Shown one piece after another: positions 1 through 7,162 of a stretch of 64,000 bases of DNA. The position numbers and the translations under genes were made by a program. Source of the DNA: Peptococcaceae bacterium BRH_c4a (GTDB lineage: Bacteria > Bacillota > Desulfotomaculia > Desulfotomaculales > Desulfocucumaceae); NCBI GenBank assembly GCA_000961585.1, contig LADN01000069.1, forward strand, positions 1 to 64,000, in the 5' to 3' direction. The notes under the pieces are model-generated. The model saw only the letters and a list, made by a program, of their open reading frames with translations, had not been told where the DNA came from and made no database searches. Within the stretch, counting starts at the first letter, position 1. Each line of letters begins with the position of its first letter.

Positions 1-467
1 ACTGTCCCCGACAACTGGGTCCCGAGAGCTGCGCTTACGGCCACGCCCATATCGCCGTTGATCAGCTTTTTGGTGTTGAACTCGGTGGTGGTGGCAATGC
101 GGTTGATCTCGGAACTCAGCTGGTCAATTTCCTTTTGGATCTGGGCCCGGTCGGCAGTGGTGTTGGTGTCGTTGGCGGACTGCACGGCCAGTTCGCGCAT
201 CCGCTGCAGGATGGAGTGACTTTCGTTCAGGGCGCCCTCAGCCGTCTGCAGCATGGAGATGCCGTCCTGGGAGTTGCGCACCGCCTGGTCCAATCCACGG
301 ATTTGGCCGCGCATTTTTTCGCTGATGGCCAGTCCGGCGGCGTCGTCACCGGCGCGGTTGATGCGCAGGCCCGAGGACAGTTTCTCCAGCGACTTGGAGG
401 TGATGATGTTGTTGTTGGACAACTGGCGGTAGGTGTTCAGGGCTGCGATGTTGTGGTTGATTCTCAT
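1..467 (-). CDS. hag: flagellin, N-terminal part (runs off the window)
   Basis: Flagellin is the filament subunit, exported through the flagellar type III apparatus. Reading leftward from ATG 465-467, the first 155 residues match the conserved D0/D1 helices: start [16 protein letters not shown], then [18 protein letters not shown] and later [14 protein letters not shown]. The 3' part lies beyond position 1. The start has an AAGGAGG site at 476-482. The gene follows fliW and csrA on the same strand, has its own sigma-D-type promoter and a leader with CsrA-type sites. This is the arrangement of the FliW-CsrA-Hag feedback loop known from Bacillus subtilis. Variable domain and length cannot be judged. 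Confidence 0.96.
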   Translation of the reverse strand, partial: MRINHNIAALNTYRQLSNNNIITSKSLEKLSSGLRINRAGDDAAGLAISEKMRGQIRGLDQAVRNSQDGISMLQTAEGALNESHSILQRMRELAVQSANDTNTTADRAQIQKEIDQLSSEINRIATTTEFNTKKLINGDMGVAVSAALGTQLSGT

Positions 468-475
468 AATATCTT

Positions 476-530
476 CCTCCTTGAATTCTTCTCGCCGCAG
501 TCCTTTGCGGCGCTGGGGGCCTTATCCTGT
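476..530 (-). promoter_or_regulatory. candidate CsrA-binding sites in the flagellin mRNA leader
   Basis: On the minus strand the leader holds three GGA motifs: ACAGGAT (524-530), AAAGGACT in the loop of a 6-bp CGCCGC/GCGGCG hairpin (493-512), and the Shine-Dalgarno AAGGAGG (476-482). A GGA in a hairpin loop plus one over the SD is the usual layout of CsrA-repressed leaders, as in B. subtilis hag. Binding is inferred. Confidence 0.72.
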
Positions 531-560
531 CGACCGTCAGAATAAAACCTCCTGCTGTTT

Positions 561-587
561 ATATCGGCGGTCTTTTGTCAGGGTTTA
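561..587 (-). promoter_or_regulatory. sigma-D (sigma-28) promoter of flagellin
   Basis: The minus strand reads TAAA (584-587), 15 nt, then GCCGATAT (561-568), an exact match to the B. subtilis SigD consensus TAAA-N15-GCCGATAT. The -35 box overlaps the csrA stop codon, so flagellin can be transcribed separately from fliW-csrA. The sigma factor itself is encoded at 24588-25331. Confidence 0.9.
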
Positions 588-851
588 GGGCTGCCCGAAC
601 TTTTTGCCCAATTTTTTATCTGTTTCTGCAGGTTTGACCAGGGACCCGAATTCTGCCAGGATGTCCCTGGAAGTGATGGCCTCCATGTTTTCCCGCCGGA
701 TGGCCCGGTAGATCTCACTGCGGTAGACGGCCACCTCCGGCGGGGCCTCGATGCCGATGCGCGCCGTGTCGCCGGCCACCTCCAGCAGCACTATGCGTAT
801 ATTGTCGCCGATATTCAGAGACTGCCCCTTTTTTCTTGACAGTACAAGCAT
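585..851 (-). CDS. csrA: carbon storage regulator / flagellin translational repressor CsrA
   Basis: Small dimeric RNA-binding protein that binds GGA motifs in mRNA leaders and blocks translation. The 88 residues begin MLVLSRKKGQSLNIGDNI and contain EVAVYRSEIYRAI, where the Arg of VxVYR contacts RNA. The C-terminal tail is slightly longer than usual (most CsrA are 60-75 residues). The start ATG directly follows the fliW stop (TAAATG), so the two are translationally coupled. Flagellin lies immediately downstream, which fits the Firmicutes loop in which FliW sequesters CsrA until free flagellin titrates FliW. Confidence 0.97.
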   Translation of the reverse strand: MLVLSRKKGQSLNIGDNIRIVLLEVAGDTARIGIEAPPEVAVYRSEIYRAIRRENMEAITSRDILAEFGSLVKPAETDKKLGKKFGQP

Positions 852-1274
852 TTATCTGTCCTCCGCGGCTGATTTTCCGGCTGTTGCCGGCAGGGGGTGG
901 CGAACGCCGTAGCGCCGGTCGTTCAGTACAACCTGGCGGGCTGTGCCGGTGGCGGTATTCATTGCCACCGGGGCCAGGAGGTTGGCGGTGGCGTTTTTAA
1001 AACCGCGGACGGCATTGACTATGCAGAACACCGCTGCCTGTTCCGGCGCGCCAAAACCCAGGGTTTCGGCTTCCGCGTCCGGCAGGTCGAATTCATAACC
1101 GGGAAACAGCGCAAAGGGGTTTACCAGGATAAATCCAGTGTTTTCATCCTCCAGGGACTGCAGGAAGAAAAAAGGCGAGTCTTCCGACAGGGCGATGAGG
1201 GCGAACCTGGTCAGTTCCAGTGGCAGGCCCGGCAGGCCCGCCGGGAAGGTGAATACCTTTTGTTCCCGAAGCAC
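852..1274 (-). CDS. fliW: flagellar assembly factor FliW
   Basis: FliW antagonises CsrA and is itself bound by cytoplasmic flagellin, coupling flagellin synthesis to secretion. The 140 residues show the family pattern: FPAGLPGLPLELTRFALI near the N-terminus, then FFFLQSLEDENTGFILVNP, then FCIVNA and LLAPVAMN. GTG start at 1272-1274 with a GGAGGG site 5 nt upstream. First gene of a fliW-csrA pair under a sigma-A-type promoter at 1383-1410. The alanine-rich tail past residue 125 is not conserved family sequence as far as I can tell. Confidence 0.95.
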   Translation of the reverse strand: MLREQKVFTFPAGLPGLPLELTRFALIALSEDSPFFFLQSLEDENTGFILVNPFALFPGYEFDLPDAEAETLGFGAPEQAAVFCIVNAVRGFKNATANLLAPVAMNTATGTARQVVLNDRRYGVRHPLPATAGKSAAEDR

Positions 1275-1382
1275 AGTAATCCCTCCAGACTTTAACTCTT
1301 TGAGCCCGGCCTTTTCAACGCTGCCGGGGGGGGCCGCCGCCAGTCATTTTTCCGTGACGATATTGGGCTGCAACTAACCTTA

Positions 1383-1410
1383 ATTATATTTGTCGTTTTT
1401 TTTTGGTCAA
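1383..1410 (-). promoter_or_regulatory. sigma-A promoter of fliW-csrA
   Basis: Minus strand TTGACC (1405-1410), 16-nt A-rich spacer, TATAAT (1383-1388), about 110 nt upstream of the fliW start. This suggests vegetative expression of the regulators while flagellin and fliD use sigma-D. Confidence 0.7.
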
Positions 1411-1468
1411 GGTTAAATTTTCCGGGCAGATTTTCTGCGAAAATAAAAAGATTTTAGTTGCGGCATCT

Positions 1469-1495
1469 TAAGTTTTCAGCTTTTAGATCCGATAA
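1469..1495 (+). promoter_or_regulatory. sigma-D (sigma-28) promoter of fliD
   Basis: TAAGTTTT (1469-1476), 11 nt, then TCCGATAA (1488-1495). This fits the sigma-28 pattern TAAAGTTT-N11-GCCGATAA with three mismatches, counting by position. It lies 33 nt upstream of the fliD ATG, in the divergent gap with fliW. Confidence 0.78.
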
Positions 1496-1527
1496 ATTGT
1501 TTAAACATAAAAAAGCGGGTGTTCTGT

Positions 1528-3108
1528 ATGAGTTCAAATTTACGCATAGGCGGCCTTGCCAGCGGTATTGACATAGACAAAATGGTCAGCGATTTAATGA
1601 AGGCCCAGCGCATGAAGGTGGACAGAATAAAGCAAGACAGGCAGTTGGTGGAATGGCGGCAGGTTGATTACCGTACGGTCAACAGTTCTTTGATGACATT
1701 GAAGAACACGACCTTCAATATGAAATTACAGGGAACCTACCAGGCCAAGTCCGCCACCTCGTCCAATGAGAGCGCCGTCACCGCCGCCGCCGGCAACTCG
1801 GCTGCGCCGGGGATATACAATGTCAAGGTGACTCAACTGGCCCAGGGTGTAACCAAGGGCAGCCAGTCCAAGCTGGCCGAGGAAACAAACTCCGACGGAA
1901 CCACCAAAACTTTGGCCGCCCAGTTCGGGATATCCGGTACCGTCAGTTTTACCCTGGAAGGAAAGTTGGTGGACGGAGCGCGCAAGTCTCAATCCTTTGA
2001 TATTGACACCGGTGCGCACACCGTCAGTTCACTGGTGTCGGAAATCAACAGGCACAGCGACGCATTGGGTATAAGTGCCAGTTATGATTATAACGACAAC
2101 AGATTTTTTCTGACTACCACCGGCACGGGAACGGACTACGGAATTAATGTTGCCAGCGACGCAAAAACTTTTTTGTCTGACGCCAACGGTGACGGAAGCA
2201 ACACATTGAAACTGCTCATCAAGACGGGCGCCCTTTATCAGGGCCAGAACGCAAAGTTCGATTTCGGCGATGTGACGAATATGGAGAGCAAGACCAACAC
2301 CACTACCGTAAACGGTATAACGCTCAACCTTAAACAGGGTGGGGGAGCCACCAGCACCATTTCAGTAAAAAGCGACACCGATGCGGTTTACAATTCTATA
2401 AAAACTTTTATCGACCAGTACAACACCACCCTCGGTTTGATAAACGGTGAACTGTCCGAGGAGCATTACAGAGACTACCTGCCCCTGACGGACGGCCAGA
2501 GGATACAGATGACCGAGACCCAGCAGAAGGAATGGGAAGAAAAGGCTAAAAGCGGTATGCTGCGGAACGACAACTACCTGTCGGGGGCGGCGGGGAAAAT
2601 GCGCACCGTCATCGGCAGTGTGGTGGAGGGCATAACGCCGGTCAGTGTAGACGGTAAAAAAGCAACCCATAACTCCCTGTCCGCCATCGGTATCGTAACC
2701 GGTCTGTATGTCGAAGATGGTAAGCTGTACCTGAAAAATGACGGGGCGGACTTAAAGAAAGCCATAGAGTCGGATCCCGACGGGATCACCAAATTATTTA
2801 CCAACGATTCCACTAAAGAATCGGAGCGGGGGGTCGCCCAGCGTCTTTATGATGAACTGGACGGCGCAGTCAAGGGCATTATTGAAAAGGCCGGGATGCA
2901 GTCTGCCTACAGCCTGTACGATGGCAGCGCACTGGGTAAGAAGTTGTATGACCTTGATAAGCAGATTGCCCGGTGGAATAACCGGCTGAACGATATGGAA
3001 GAACGCTACTGGCGGCAGTTTACCGCCATGGAAAAGGCCGTAAACCGGATGAATGCCCAGAGCGCCTGGTTGTCACAGCAGTTTAGCGGAGATCAAAATA
3101 AAAGTTAA
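1528..3108 (+). CDS. fliD: flagellar hook-associated protein 2 (filament cap) FliD
   Basis: FliD forms the cap that folds flagellin at the filament tip. The 526-residue product has the N-terminal FliD signature (IGGLASGIDIDKMVSDLMKA) followed by a helical segment, a long Thr/Asn/Gly-rich middle (IgG-like domains), and a C-terminal coiled coil ending NRMNAQSAWLSQQFSGDQ. ATG 1528 is chosen over the in-frame GTG at 1519 because it begins directly at conserved sequence; neither has a clear SD. fliS follows 11 nt downstream with an AAGGAGATG-type site, so fliD-fliS-(chaperone) form one unit. Confidence 0.96.
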   Translation: MSSNLRIGGLASGIDIDKMVSDLMKAQRMKVDRIKQDRQLVEWRQVDYRTVNSSLMTLKNTTFNMKLQGTYQAKSATSSNESAVTAAAGNSAAPGIYNVKVTQLAQGVTKGSQSKLAEETNSDGTTKTLAAQFGISGTVSFTLEGKLVDGARKSQSFDIDTGAHTVSSLVSEINRHSDALGISASYDYNDNRFFLTTTGTGTDYGINVASDAKTFLSDANGDGSNTLKLLIKTGALYQGQNAKFDFGDVTNMESKTNTTTVNGITLNLKQGGGATSTISVKSDTDAVYNSIKTFIDQYNTTLGLINGELSEEHYRDYLPLTDGQRIQMTETQQKEWEEKAKSGMLRNDNYLSGAAGKMRTVIGSVVEGITPVSVDGKKATHNSLSAIGIVTGLYVEDGKLYLKNDGADLKKAIESDPDGITKLFTNDSTKESERGVAQRLYDELDGAVKGIIEKAGMQSAYSLYDGSALGKKLYDLDKQIARWNNRLNDMEERYWRQFTAMEKAVNRMNAQSAWLSQQFSGDQNKS

Positions 3109-3119
3109 GGAGATGCAAA

Positions 3120-3503
3120 ATGAGCTTGGCATTGAACCCGTACCTTCAGTACAAGCAGAACGCGGTGCAGGGCGCCAGCCGGGGAGAGCTTACCTTAATG
3201 CTTTATGACGGCTTGGTGAAATTTATCAAGCGGGCTTTAATATCCATGGACCAGAATGATCTTAACGGGTCCCATAATGCTCTTATGCGGTGTCAGGAGA
3301 TTGTGTTCTACCTTAATGACACATTGGATCAGAATTACGATCTTGCTGGAAATCTATCGGCTCTGTATGAATATATGAACCGCCGTCTTGTGGAGGCCAA
3401 TGCTAAAAAGGACAGTCAAATTGCCGGAGAAGTGCTGGAACTGGCAATGGATATGCGTGACACCTGGCAGCATGCCCTAAAGTTGGTCGGAGAGACGGGC
3501 TGA
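3120..3503 (+). CDS. fliS: flagellin export chaperone FliS
   Basis: Cytosolic helical chaperone that binds the C-terminal end of flagellin. The 127 residues carry the family hallmarks: NPYLQYKQNAV at the start, GELTLMLYDGLVKFIKRA in helix 2, and DTWQHAL near the end. Normal length. Directly behind fliD and 4 nt before the next gene. Confidence 0.96.
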   Translation: MSLALNPYLQYKQNAVQGASRGELTLMLYDGLVKFIKRALISMDQNDLNGSHNALMRCQEIVFYLNDTLDQNYDLAGNLSALYEYMNRRLVEANAKKDSQIAGEVLELAMDMRDTWQHALKLVGETG

Positions 3504-3507
3504 TAAA

Positions 3508-3978
3508 ATGGAACTGCACGGCTGTGAGGAAATCTTGCTGCAGAACCTGCTGATATTGCACCGCCGGAAATACAAACTGCTGGAGGAAATGCTGGGGGCT
3601 ACAAAAACAAGATCCGGCTTAAATGAAGCGGGCCAACCGGAGGAAATACTGGCGTTTATTGAAGCCAGGCAGGGTTGTATGGAAAAGGTCGATATTCTAG
3701 ATGCGGAGATAAAAAAGCTTACACTGCGCCTGCATCATCTGGCGGGGGAGGAAGGCCTTGGTGTAAGCGGCAAAATGATTAAGGAACAGCAGCGGTTGTG
3801 CCTGGATCTGGTAGAAAAAATGCAGGAAATGGACCGGCGGCAGAAACCCAAGCTGGAAATGCAAATGTCCAGGTTCAAGGATCTGCGGGAAAAATTAAGG
3901 TTATGCCGACAGACAGTCAACGCTTTTCGCAGAACCCCCTATTTCTCGGAAAGTGTGTTTATTGATAAAAGGAAATAG
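3508..3978 (+). CDS. small helical protein, probable FlgN/FliT-type flagellar chaperone
   Basis: The 156-residue product is almost entirely charged helix, with heptad-like stretches (LLEEMLG, ILDAEIKKLTLRLHHL, LDLVEKMQEMDRRQ). It shares no motif I can assign with certainty. Its place right after fliS, its size and its composition fit a FlgN/FliT-like export chaperone for FliD or the hook-associated proteins. That role is inferred from context. Confidence 0.6.
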   Translation: MELHGCEEILLQNLLILHRRKYKLLEEMLGATKTRSGLNEAGQPEEILAFIEARQGCMEKVDILDAEIKKLTLRLHHLAGEEGLGVSGKMIKEQQRLCLDLVEKMQEMDRRQKPKLEMQMSRFKDLREKLRLCRQTVNAFRRTPYFSESVFIDKRK

Positions 3979-3999
3979 TAAAGGGCGGTATTTTTTGAG

Positions 4000-4052
4000 C
4001 TACGGAGAACACAGGATCTCCGTGTTCTCCGTGATCTCTGTGATCTCTGTGG
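4000..4052. repeat. degenerate 9-nt tandem repeat with hairpin
   Basis: Units close to ATCTCTGTG / TTCTCCGTG repeat four to five times between the chaperone gene and flaG. The first part (4002-4032) is also an 11-bp inverted repeat, ACGGAGAACAC ... GTGTTCTCCGT. Read on the opposite strand it gives a spurious His-Arg-Asp peptide. Confidence 0.75.
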
Positions 4053-4079
4053 CTAAATTTTATTTTGGGGGAATTAAAA

Positions 4080-4439
4080 ATGAAAGTAGAGGGTGTGGGC
4101 AAGTCGGCGCCTGTGGAACCTGTAAGGCCTGACATTGGAAAGACAGCCGGGGACACCAATCTGGGGCTGGTTAGAACGAACCAGGGGGACATAGGACAAA
4201 AGGAACGGCAAGTTAATATCAAGGAAGTTGAAAAAGCCATTGACCTCTTCAATGAGACCATGAAAAGCTATAATACCGAGCTGCAGTTTACTTTGCACAA
4301 TAGTAGCGGGGAGTATGTAGTCAAGATTATAAACACAAAAGATCATACCGTGATCAGGGAAATTCCTCCGGAACGGGTTCTGGACATGGTGGCCCATTTC
4401 AAGAAGATGTTGGGCCTGATTGTGGATAAATTTATTTGA
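4080..4439 (+). CDS. flaG: flagellar protein FlaG
   Basis: FlaG/YvyC family protein linked to filament length control. The 119 residues have a variable N-terminal tail and the conserved C-terminal domain with LQFTLHNSSGEYVVKIINT and TVIREIPPERVLDMVAHF. ATG 4080 is chosen over TTG 4065 because the GGGGGA SD lies between them. Last gene of the fliD cluster, followed by a hairpin. Confidence 0.92.
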   Translation: MKVEGVGKSAPVEPVRPDIGKTAGDTNLGLVRTNQGDIGQKERQVNIKEVEKAIDLFNETMKSYNTELQFTLHNSSGEYVVKIINTKDHTVIREIPPERVLDMVAHFKKMLGLIVDKFI

Positions 4440-4447
4440 TTTCCAAG

Positions 4448-4480
4448 ACCCCCACTTCTATAAGTGGGGGGTTTCTGTTT
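4448..4480 (+). terminator. intrinsic terminator or IS-end hairpin after flaG
   Basis: 9-bp stem CCCCCACTT/AAGTGGGGG (4449-4457/4462-4470) with a T-rich tail, 9 nt past the flaG stop. Because a transposase remnant follows at once, the hairpin could instead derive from an IS200/IS605 end; it could serve as terminator either way. Confidence 0.68.
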
Positions 4481-4593
4481 ATGGGATATCTCAAAGGAAA
4501 GTAAGTACGATTGGGATCAACAAGGATGTGATCCGAGAGTACATCAAGAAGCAGGAAGAAGCGGATCTCATCGAAGATAAGGCAAATCGATAA
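4481..4593 (+). pseudogene. tnpA: IS200/IS605-type TnpA (Y1 transposase) remnant
   Basis: Two fragments of an IS200-family transposase survive in different frames. 4481-4501 gives MGYLKGK, matching the GYLKGKSS segment of TnpA. 4501-4593 gives VSTIGINKDVIREYIKKQ followed by a charged tail and stop, matching the C-terminal 'xSTxGxNxxxIRxYI' end. The roughly 25-30 residues normally between them and the whole N-terminal catalytic half (HUH motif, Tyr) are gone. A non-functional scar. Confidence 0.72.
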
Positions 4594-4607
4594 CCCCTTT
4601 AAGGGGT
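4593..4607 (+). repeat. short palindrome, probable right-end hairpin of the IS200/IS605 remnant
   Basis: ACCCCTTTAAGGGGT begins at the stop of the TnpA remnant. A subterminal hairpin just after tnpA is typical of this IS family. Exact IS ends cannot be set from one copy. Confidence 0.5.
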
Positions 4608-4652
4608 AGCAGGTAAACGTGCCGGCGAGACCGCGCCTTAAGTCGCAGCAGG

Positions 4653-5078
4653 TTACTTGAGGCTGTTTAAATACCTGTCGATCTGACTGTAATATTTGTA
4701 AAATAGTTTTATCGCTATCGGTATGCTTTGATGTACGATTAAGTCATTAATCAGTTCATATTCATGTACCAGAACATTTCTTTCGCCCGTGGCCGGAGCC
4801 AGTTCCCCGGCCAGCCCGGGGGTGATTGCACCATGCTTGGCAAGTTGAATAAATGATGAATAGGCGTCCTGCGGAGGGGGAATATTGTTATCCACCAGTA
4901 TGTGGGCGTTAATATCCGTGGCAACATCCACCGTCAGCTGAATCAGCCTTTCGACAGTTCTGCGGACAAGGAAGTTCTCTTTGTATTCATCGTAAGTGAT
5001 GTCTTTGAGCAGGCCAAGCTCATCTAAATACTGCTTTAGTTTGATAAGCTTTCTCTTTATTACAGCAGCTTTAACCAT
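4653..5078 (-). CDS. hepT: HepT-like HEPN ribonuclease toxin
   Basis: HEPN-domain RNase of the HepT (DUF86) family. The 141-residue helical protein has the catalytic R-x4-H motif at R100-H105 followed by Y107 (ERNVLVHEY), the residue set expected of HepT toxins. It overlaps the upstream nucleotidyltransferase gene by 8 nt, so the pair is translationally coupled. In characterised type VII systems MntA AMPylates HepT near this motif and silences it. The pair sits between flaG and the fla/che operon on the opposite strand, which suggests later insertion. Confidence 0.88.
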   Translation of the reverse strand: MVKAAVIKRKLIKLKQYLDELGLLKDITYDEYKENFLVRRTVERLIQLTVDVATDINAHILVDNNIPPPQDAYSSFIQLAKHGAITPGLAGELAPATGERNVLVHEYELINDLIVHQSIPIAIKLFYKYYSQIDRYLNSLK

Positions 5079-5496
5079 CCTTTAAATCCTCATAGGCCAT
5101 TTTTATATATTTATCTTCCATCCTGTATAGCGGGGCGCAGTCCCAGTGCTTTTTGGCGGACATTACGGCAAAACTGGTAAAAGTGTCTTCTTTATCCTGG
5201 TAAACCGGCTTGCCGTTGCTGGCGGCTTCGAATTGTAACAACGGAGATGCCCTGTGCAAAAAAACAAGCTGTAGATTTCCGCTCCTAAAGTATTTTGCCA
5301 GCTCTGCGAAAAGACACGTAAAATAATTATAGTCCGGCATGAAATACTTTCCATGCACTTTTTCATCCATCAAAATGCCCAAGTCCCAATCGCTGTTCGG
5401 GCGATGTTTGCCGGCGGACCTGGAGCCGAAAAGAACAATCATTTTGATGCCGAATTCCTTTGCTATGGGCTGCAGGTCTTGTCTGTCTTCATTCAT
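5071..5496 (-). CDS. mntA: MntA-like nucleotidyltransferase antitoxin
   Basis: Minimal nucleotidyltransferase. The 141 residues contain VLFGSRSAGKHRPNSDWDLG, that is GSR at 24-26 and the metal-binding D-x-D at D36 and D38, spaced as in MNT antitoxins. The C-terminal part is longer than in the shortest MNT proteins. Overlaps hepT by 8 nt; antitoxin first, toxin second, as usual. Activity as a protein AMPylase is inferred from the pairing. Confidence 0.87.
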   Translation of the reverse strand: MNEDRQDLQPIAKEFGIKMIVLFGSRSAGKHRPNSDWDLGILMDEKVHGKYFMPDYNYFTCLFAELAKYFRSGNLQLVFLHRASPLLQFEAASNGKPVYQDKEDTFTSFAVMSAKKHWDCAPLYRMEDKYIKMAYEDLKDG

Positions 5497-5785
5497 TTAC
5501 AACCTCGGTAATTATTATTGTTTTTTTACAATTATTAATTAAAACTATATCTAGATCATAAACATCATTCCTTTTATGGTCAAGGGAGTAATTTGTATTT
5601 AGTTAGAGCTTTATAAATTTTGAGCATACATCTTCCTGTTAAAAAAAGTAGAAATCTGGAGTATTTTAGAAGGAATAAAGGCGGAAGTTGTAGAATTATA
5701 AGCCTGACAGAGCAGTAAAACATTGGGAAAAGTACTAATATTATTATTTTTCACCAACGATTCTGTGAAATCCGGAGGGATATTG

Positions 5786-6190
5786 ATGAACCTGTTCGAC
5801 AGTCCCGTCATGGTTGCCCTGTCCAGGCAATTGGACTCTTCAGCTCTTACACAGCGCATTATCGCCAACAACGTGGCCAATGTAAACACCCCGGGCTTCA
5901 AAAAGTATTATGTTTCTTTTCAGGACCAGCTCAGGCGCGCCCTGGACTCCAGGGCTCCGGTCCTGGCCACATCGAACCCCCGGCATATTGGCGGTGCGGC
6001 GGATATAAGCCAGGTGGCCCCCCGGGTGGTGCAGGAGAGGGATACTATTATGAGATATGGCCGGAACAATGTTGATATCGACCAGGAGATGGTAAATCTG
6101 GCGGCCAATCAGATTGTTTACGACTTTAGCGCCGGTTCCCTTTCCGGCAAGTTGGGTATTCTGGGTTATGTTATAAGGGGAGGCAGATAA
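5786..6190 (+). CDS. flgB: flagellar basal-body rod protein FlgB
   Basis: Proximal rod subunit, first gene of the long fla/che operon. The 134 residues carry the rod-protein signature near the N-terminus (LTQRIIANNVANVNTPGFK) and the C-terminal MVNLAANQIVYD helix. ATG 5786 is chosen because a GGAGGG site lies 6 nt upstream and the longer frame starting at 5723 adds nothing conserved. The 289-nt gap before it (5497-5785) is AT-rich; I see no convincing promoter there. Confidence 0.96.
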   Translation: MNLFDSPVMVALSRQLDSSALTQRIIANNVANVNTPGFKKYYVSFQDQLRRALDSRAPVLATSNPRHIGGAADISQVAPRVVQERDTIMRYGRNNVDIDQEMVNLAANQIVYDFSAGSLSGKLGILGYVIRGGR

Positions 6191-6193
6191 AAT

Positions 6194-6637
6194 ATGCCTT
6201 TATTTGATTCTTTTGCCATCAGCGCCTCGGGTATGACGTCCAACAGGCTGTGGCTGGACCTGATTACCAACAATATTGTAAACATCAATACCGCCGGCAA
6301 GCCCGGTGATCCGAACCTGCAGCCATACAGAAGGCAGGTTCCGGTGTTTTCTGAACTTCTGGAAGCAACAACGAATTCGGTTCCGGGAAAAGAGCGCTAC
6401 AATCGCATGGGGGTTCACGTTCCCAGGGTTACCGAGGACCCGGCCAGCCCCAGGCTGGTTCACGACCCCAGTCATCCTTACGCCGATGAAAAGGGCTATG
6501 TGGCGTATCCCAATATAAATATCGCCAATGAAATGGTTAACATGATAACAGCCACCAGGGCCTACGAGGCCAGTGTAACCGCTATAAACTCGGCCAAGAG
6601 CATGGCAATGAAAGCACTGGAGATAGGAAGAGGGTAA
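6194..6637 (+). CDS. flgC: flagellar basal-body rod protein FlgC
   Basis: Rod subunit. The 147 residues begin with FAISASGMTSNRLWLDLI, which replaces the common ASGLTAQRLRMDVI form, followed by TNNIVNINTA. The C-terminus has the NIANEMVNMITATRAYEAS block shared by axial proteins. Three nt separate it from flgB. Confidence 0.96.
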   Translation: MPLFDSFAISASGMTSNRLWLDLITNNIVNINTAGKPGDPNLQPYRRQVPVFSELLEATTNSVPGKERYNRMGVHVPRVTEDPASPRLVHDPSHPYADEKGYVAYPNINIANEMVNMITATRAYEASVTAINSAKSMAMKALEIGRG

Positions 6638-6661
6638 TGGCCAGGATGTTGGCATTTAGGG

Positions 6662-6700
6662 TCAGAATCCAGAATCCAGAATTCAGAATCCAGAATAAAA
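6662..6700. repeat. 7-nt tandem repeat (CAGAATC type)
   Basis: Five near-perfect CAGAATN heptamers between flgC and fliE. One of several heptad repeats in the intergenic gaps of this window. Confidence 0.8.
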
Positions 6701-6739
6701 GATATTTAGTGGAGTTCTGGGTCATGGGAGGTTTTGTGC

Positions 6740-7042
6740 ATGATTGTTGCGCCGGCGCCGGTGATTCTGCCGCAGGCAATAATGGGTGCGGATAACAATA
6801 AGAGCCAGGGTGCGGACGGGGACAAGTCCTTTGGACAGATGCTGTTAAATGCTCTGGATAATGTAAACAATGCCCAGGTGAAATCGGATGATATCACCAA
6901 GAAGTTTCTGGTGGGAGATATACAGGACATACACCAGGTAACCATTGCGGCCGAGCAGGCCAGGCTGATGCTGCAGCTGGCTGTTGAGGTCAGGAATAAG
7001 GTTATTGAGGCTTATCAGGAGATCTCCCGGATGCAGGTTTAA
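6740..7042 (+). CDS. fliE: flagellar hook-basal body protein FliE
   Basis: FliE joins the MS ring to the rod. The 100 residues contain KSFGQMLLNALDNVNNAQ and the C-terminal VTIAAEQARLMLQLAVEVRNK-type helix typical of FliE. ATG 6740 is preferred to TTG 6734 because the GGGAGG site sits 9 nt before it. Confidence 0.95.
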   Translation: MIVAPAPVILPQAIMGADNNKSQGADGDKSFGQMLLNALDNVNNAQVKSDDITKKFLVGDIQDIHQVTIAAEQARLMLQLAVEVRNKVIEAYQEISRMQV

Positions 7043-7116
7043 TATTCAGACATTGGTCGTAAGACGTTGGACGTCGGAATAGAAGACATTTGACGACAGT
7101 GAAATGTCCACGAGGC

Positions 7117-7147
7117 TGACGCCTGACGACTGATGACTGACGACTGA
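7117..7147. repeat. 7-nt tandem repeat (TGACGAC type)
   Basis: Four TGACGAC-like heptamers just before fliF. Looser 7-nt periodicity extends back to about 7047. Confidence 0.75.
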
Positions 7148-7162
7148 ATAGGGTGTGGTTAG

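Noticed and set aside
4065-4080. TTG 4065 as flaG start
   Set aside because: It would put the GGGGGA Shine-Dalgarno inside the gene; ATG 4080 fits better.
3959-4261. Minus-strand ORF with a His-Arg-Asp-His repeat
   Set aside because: The peptide comes from the 9-nt DNA repeat and overlaps the flaG start.
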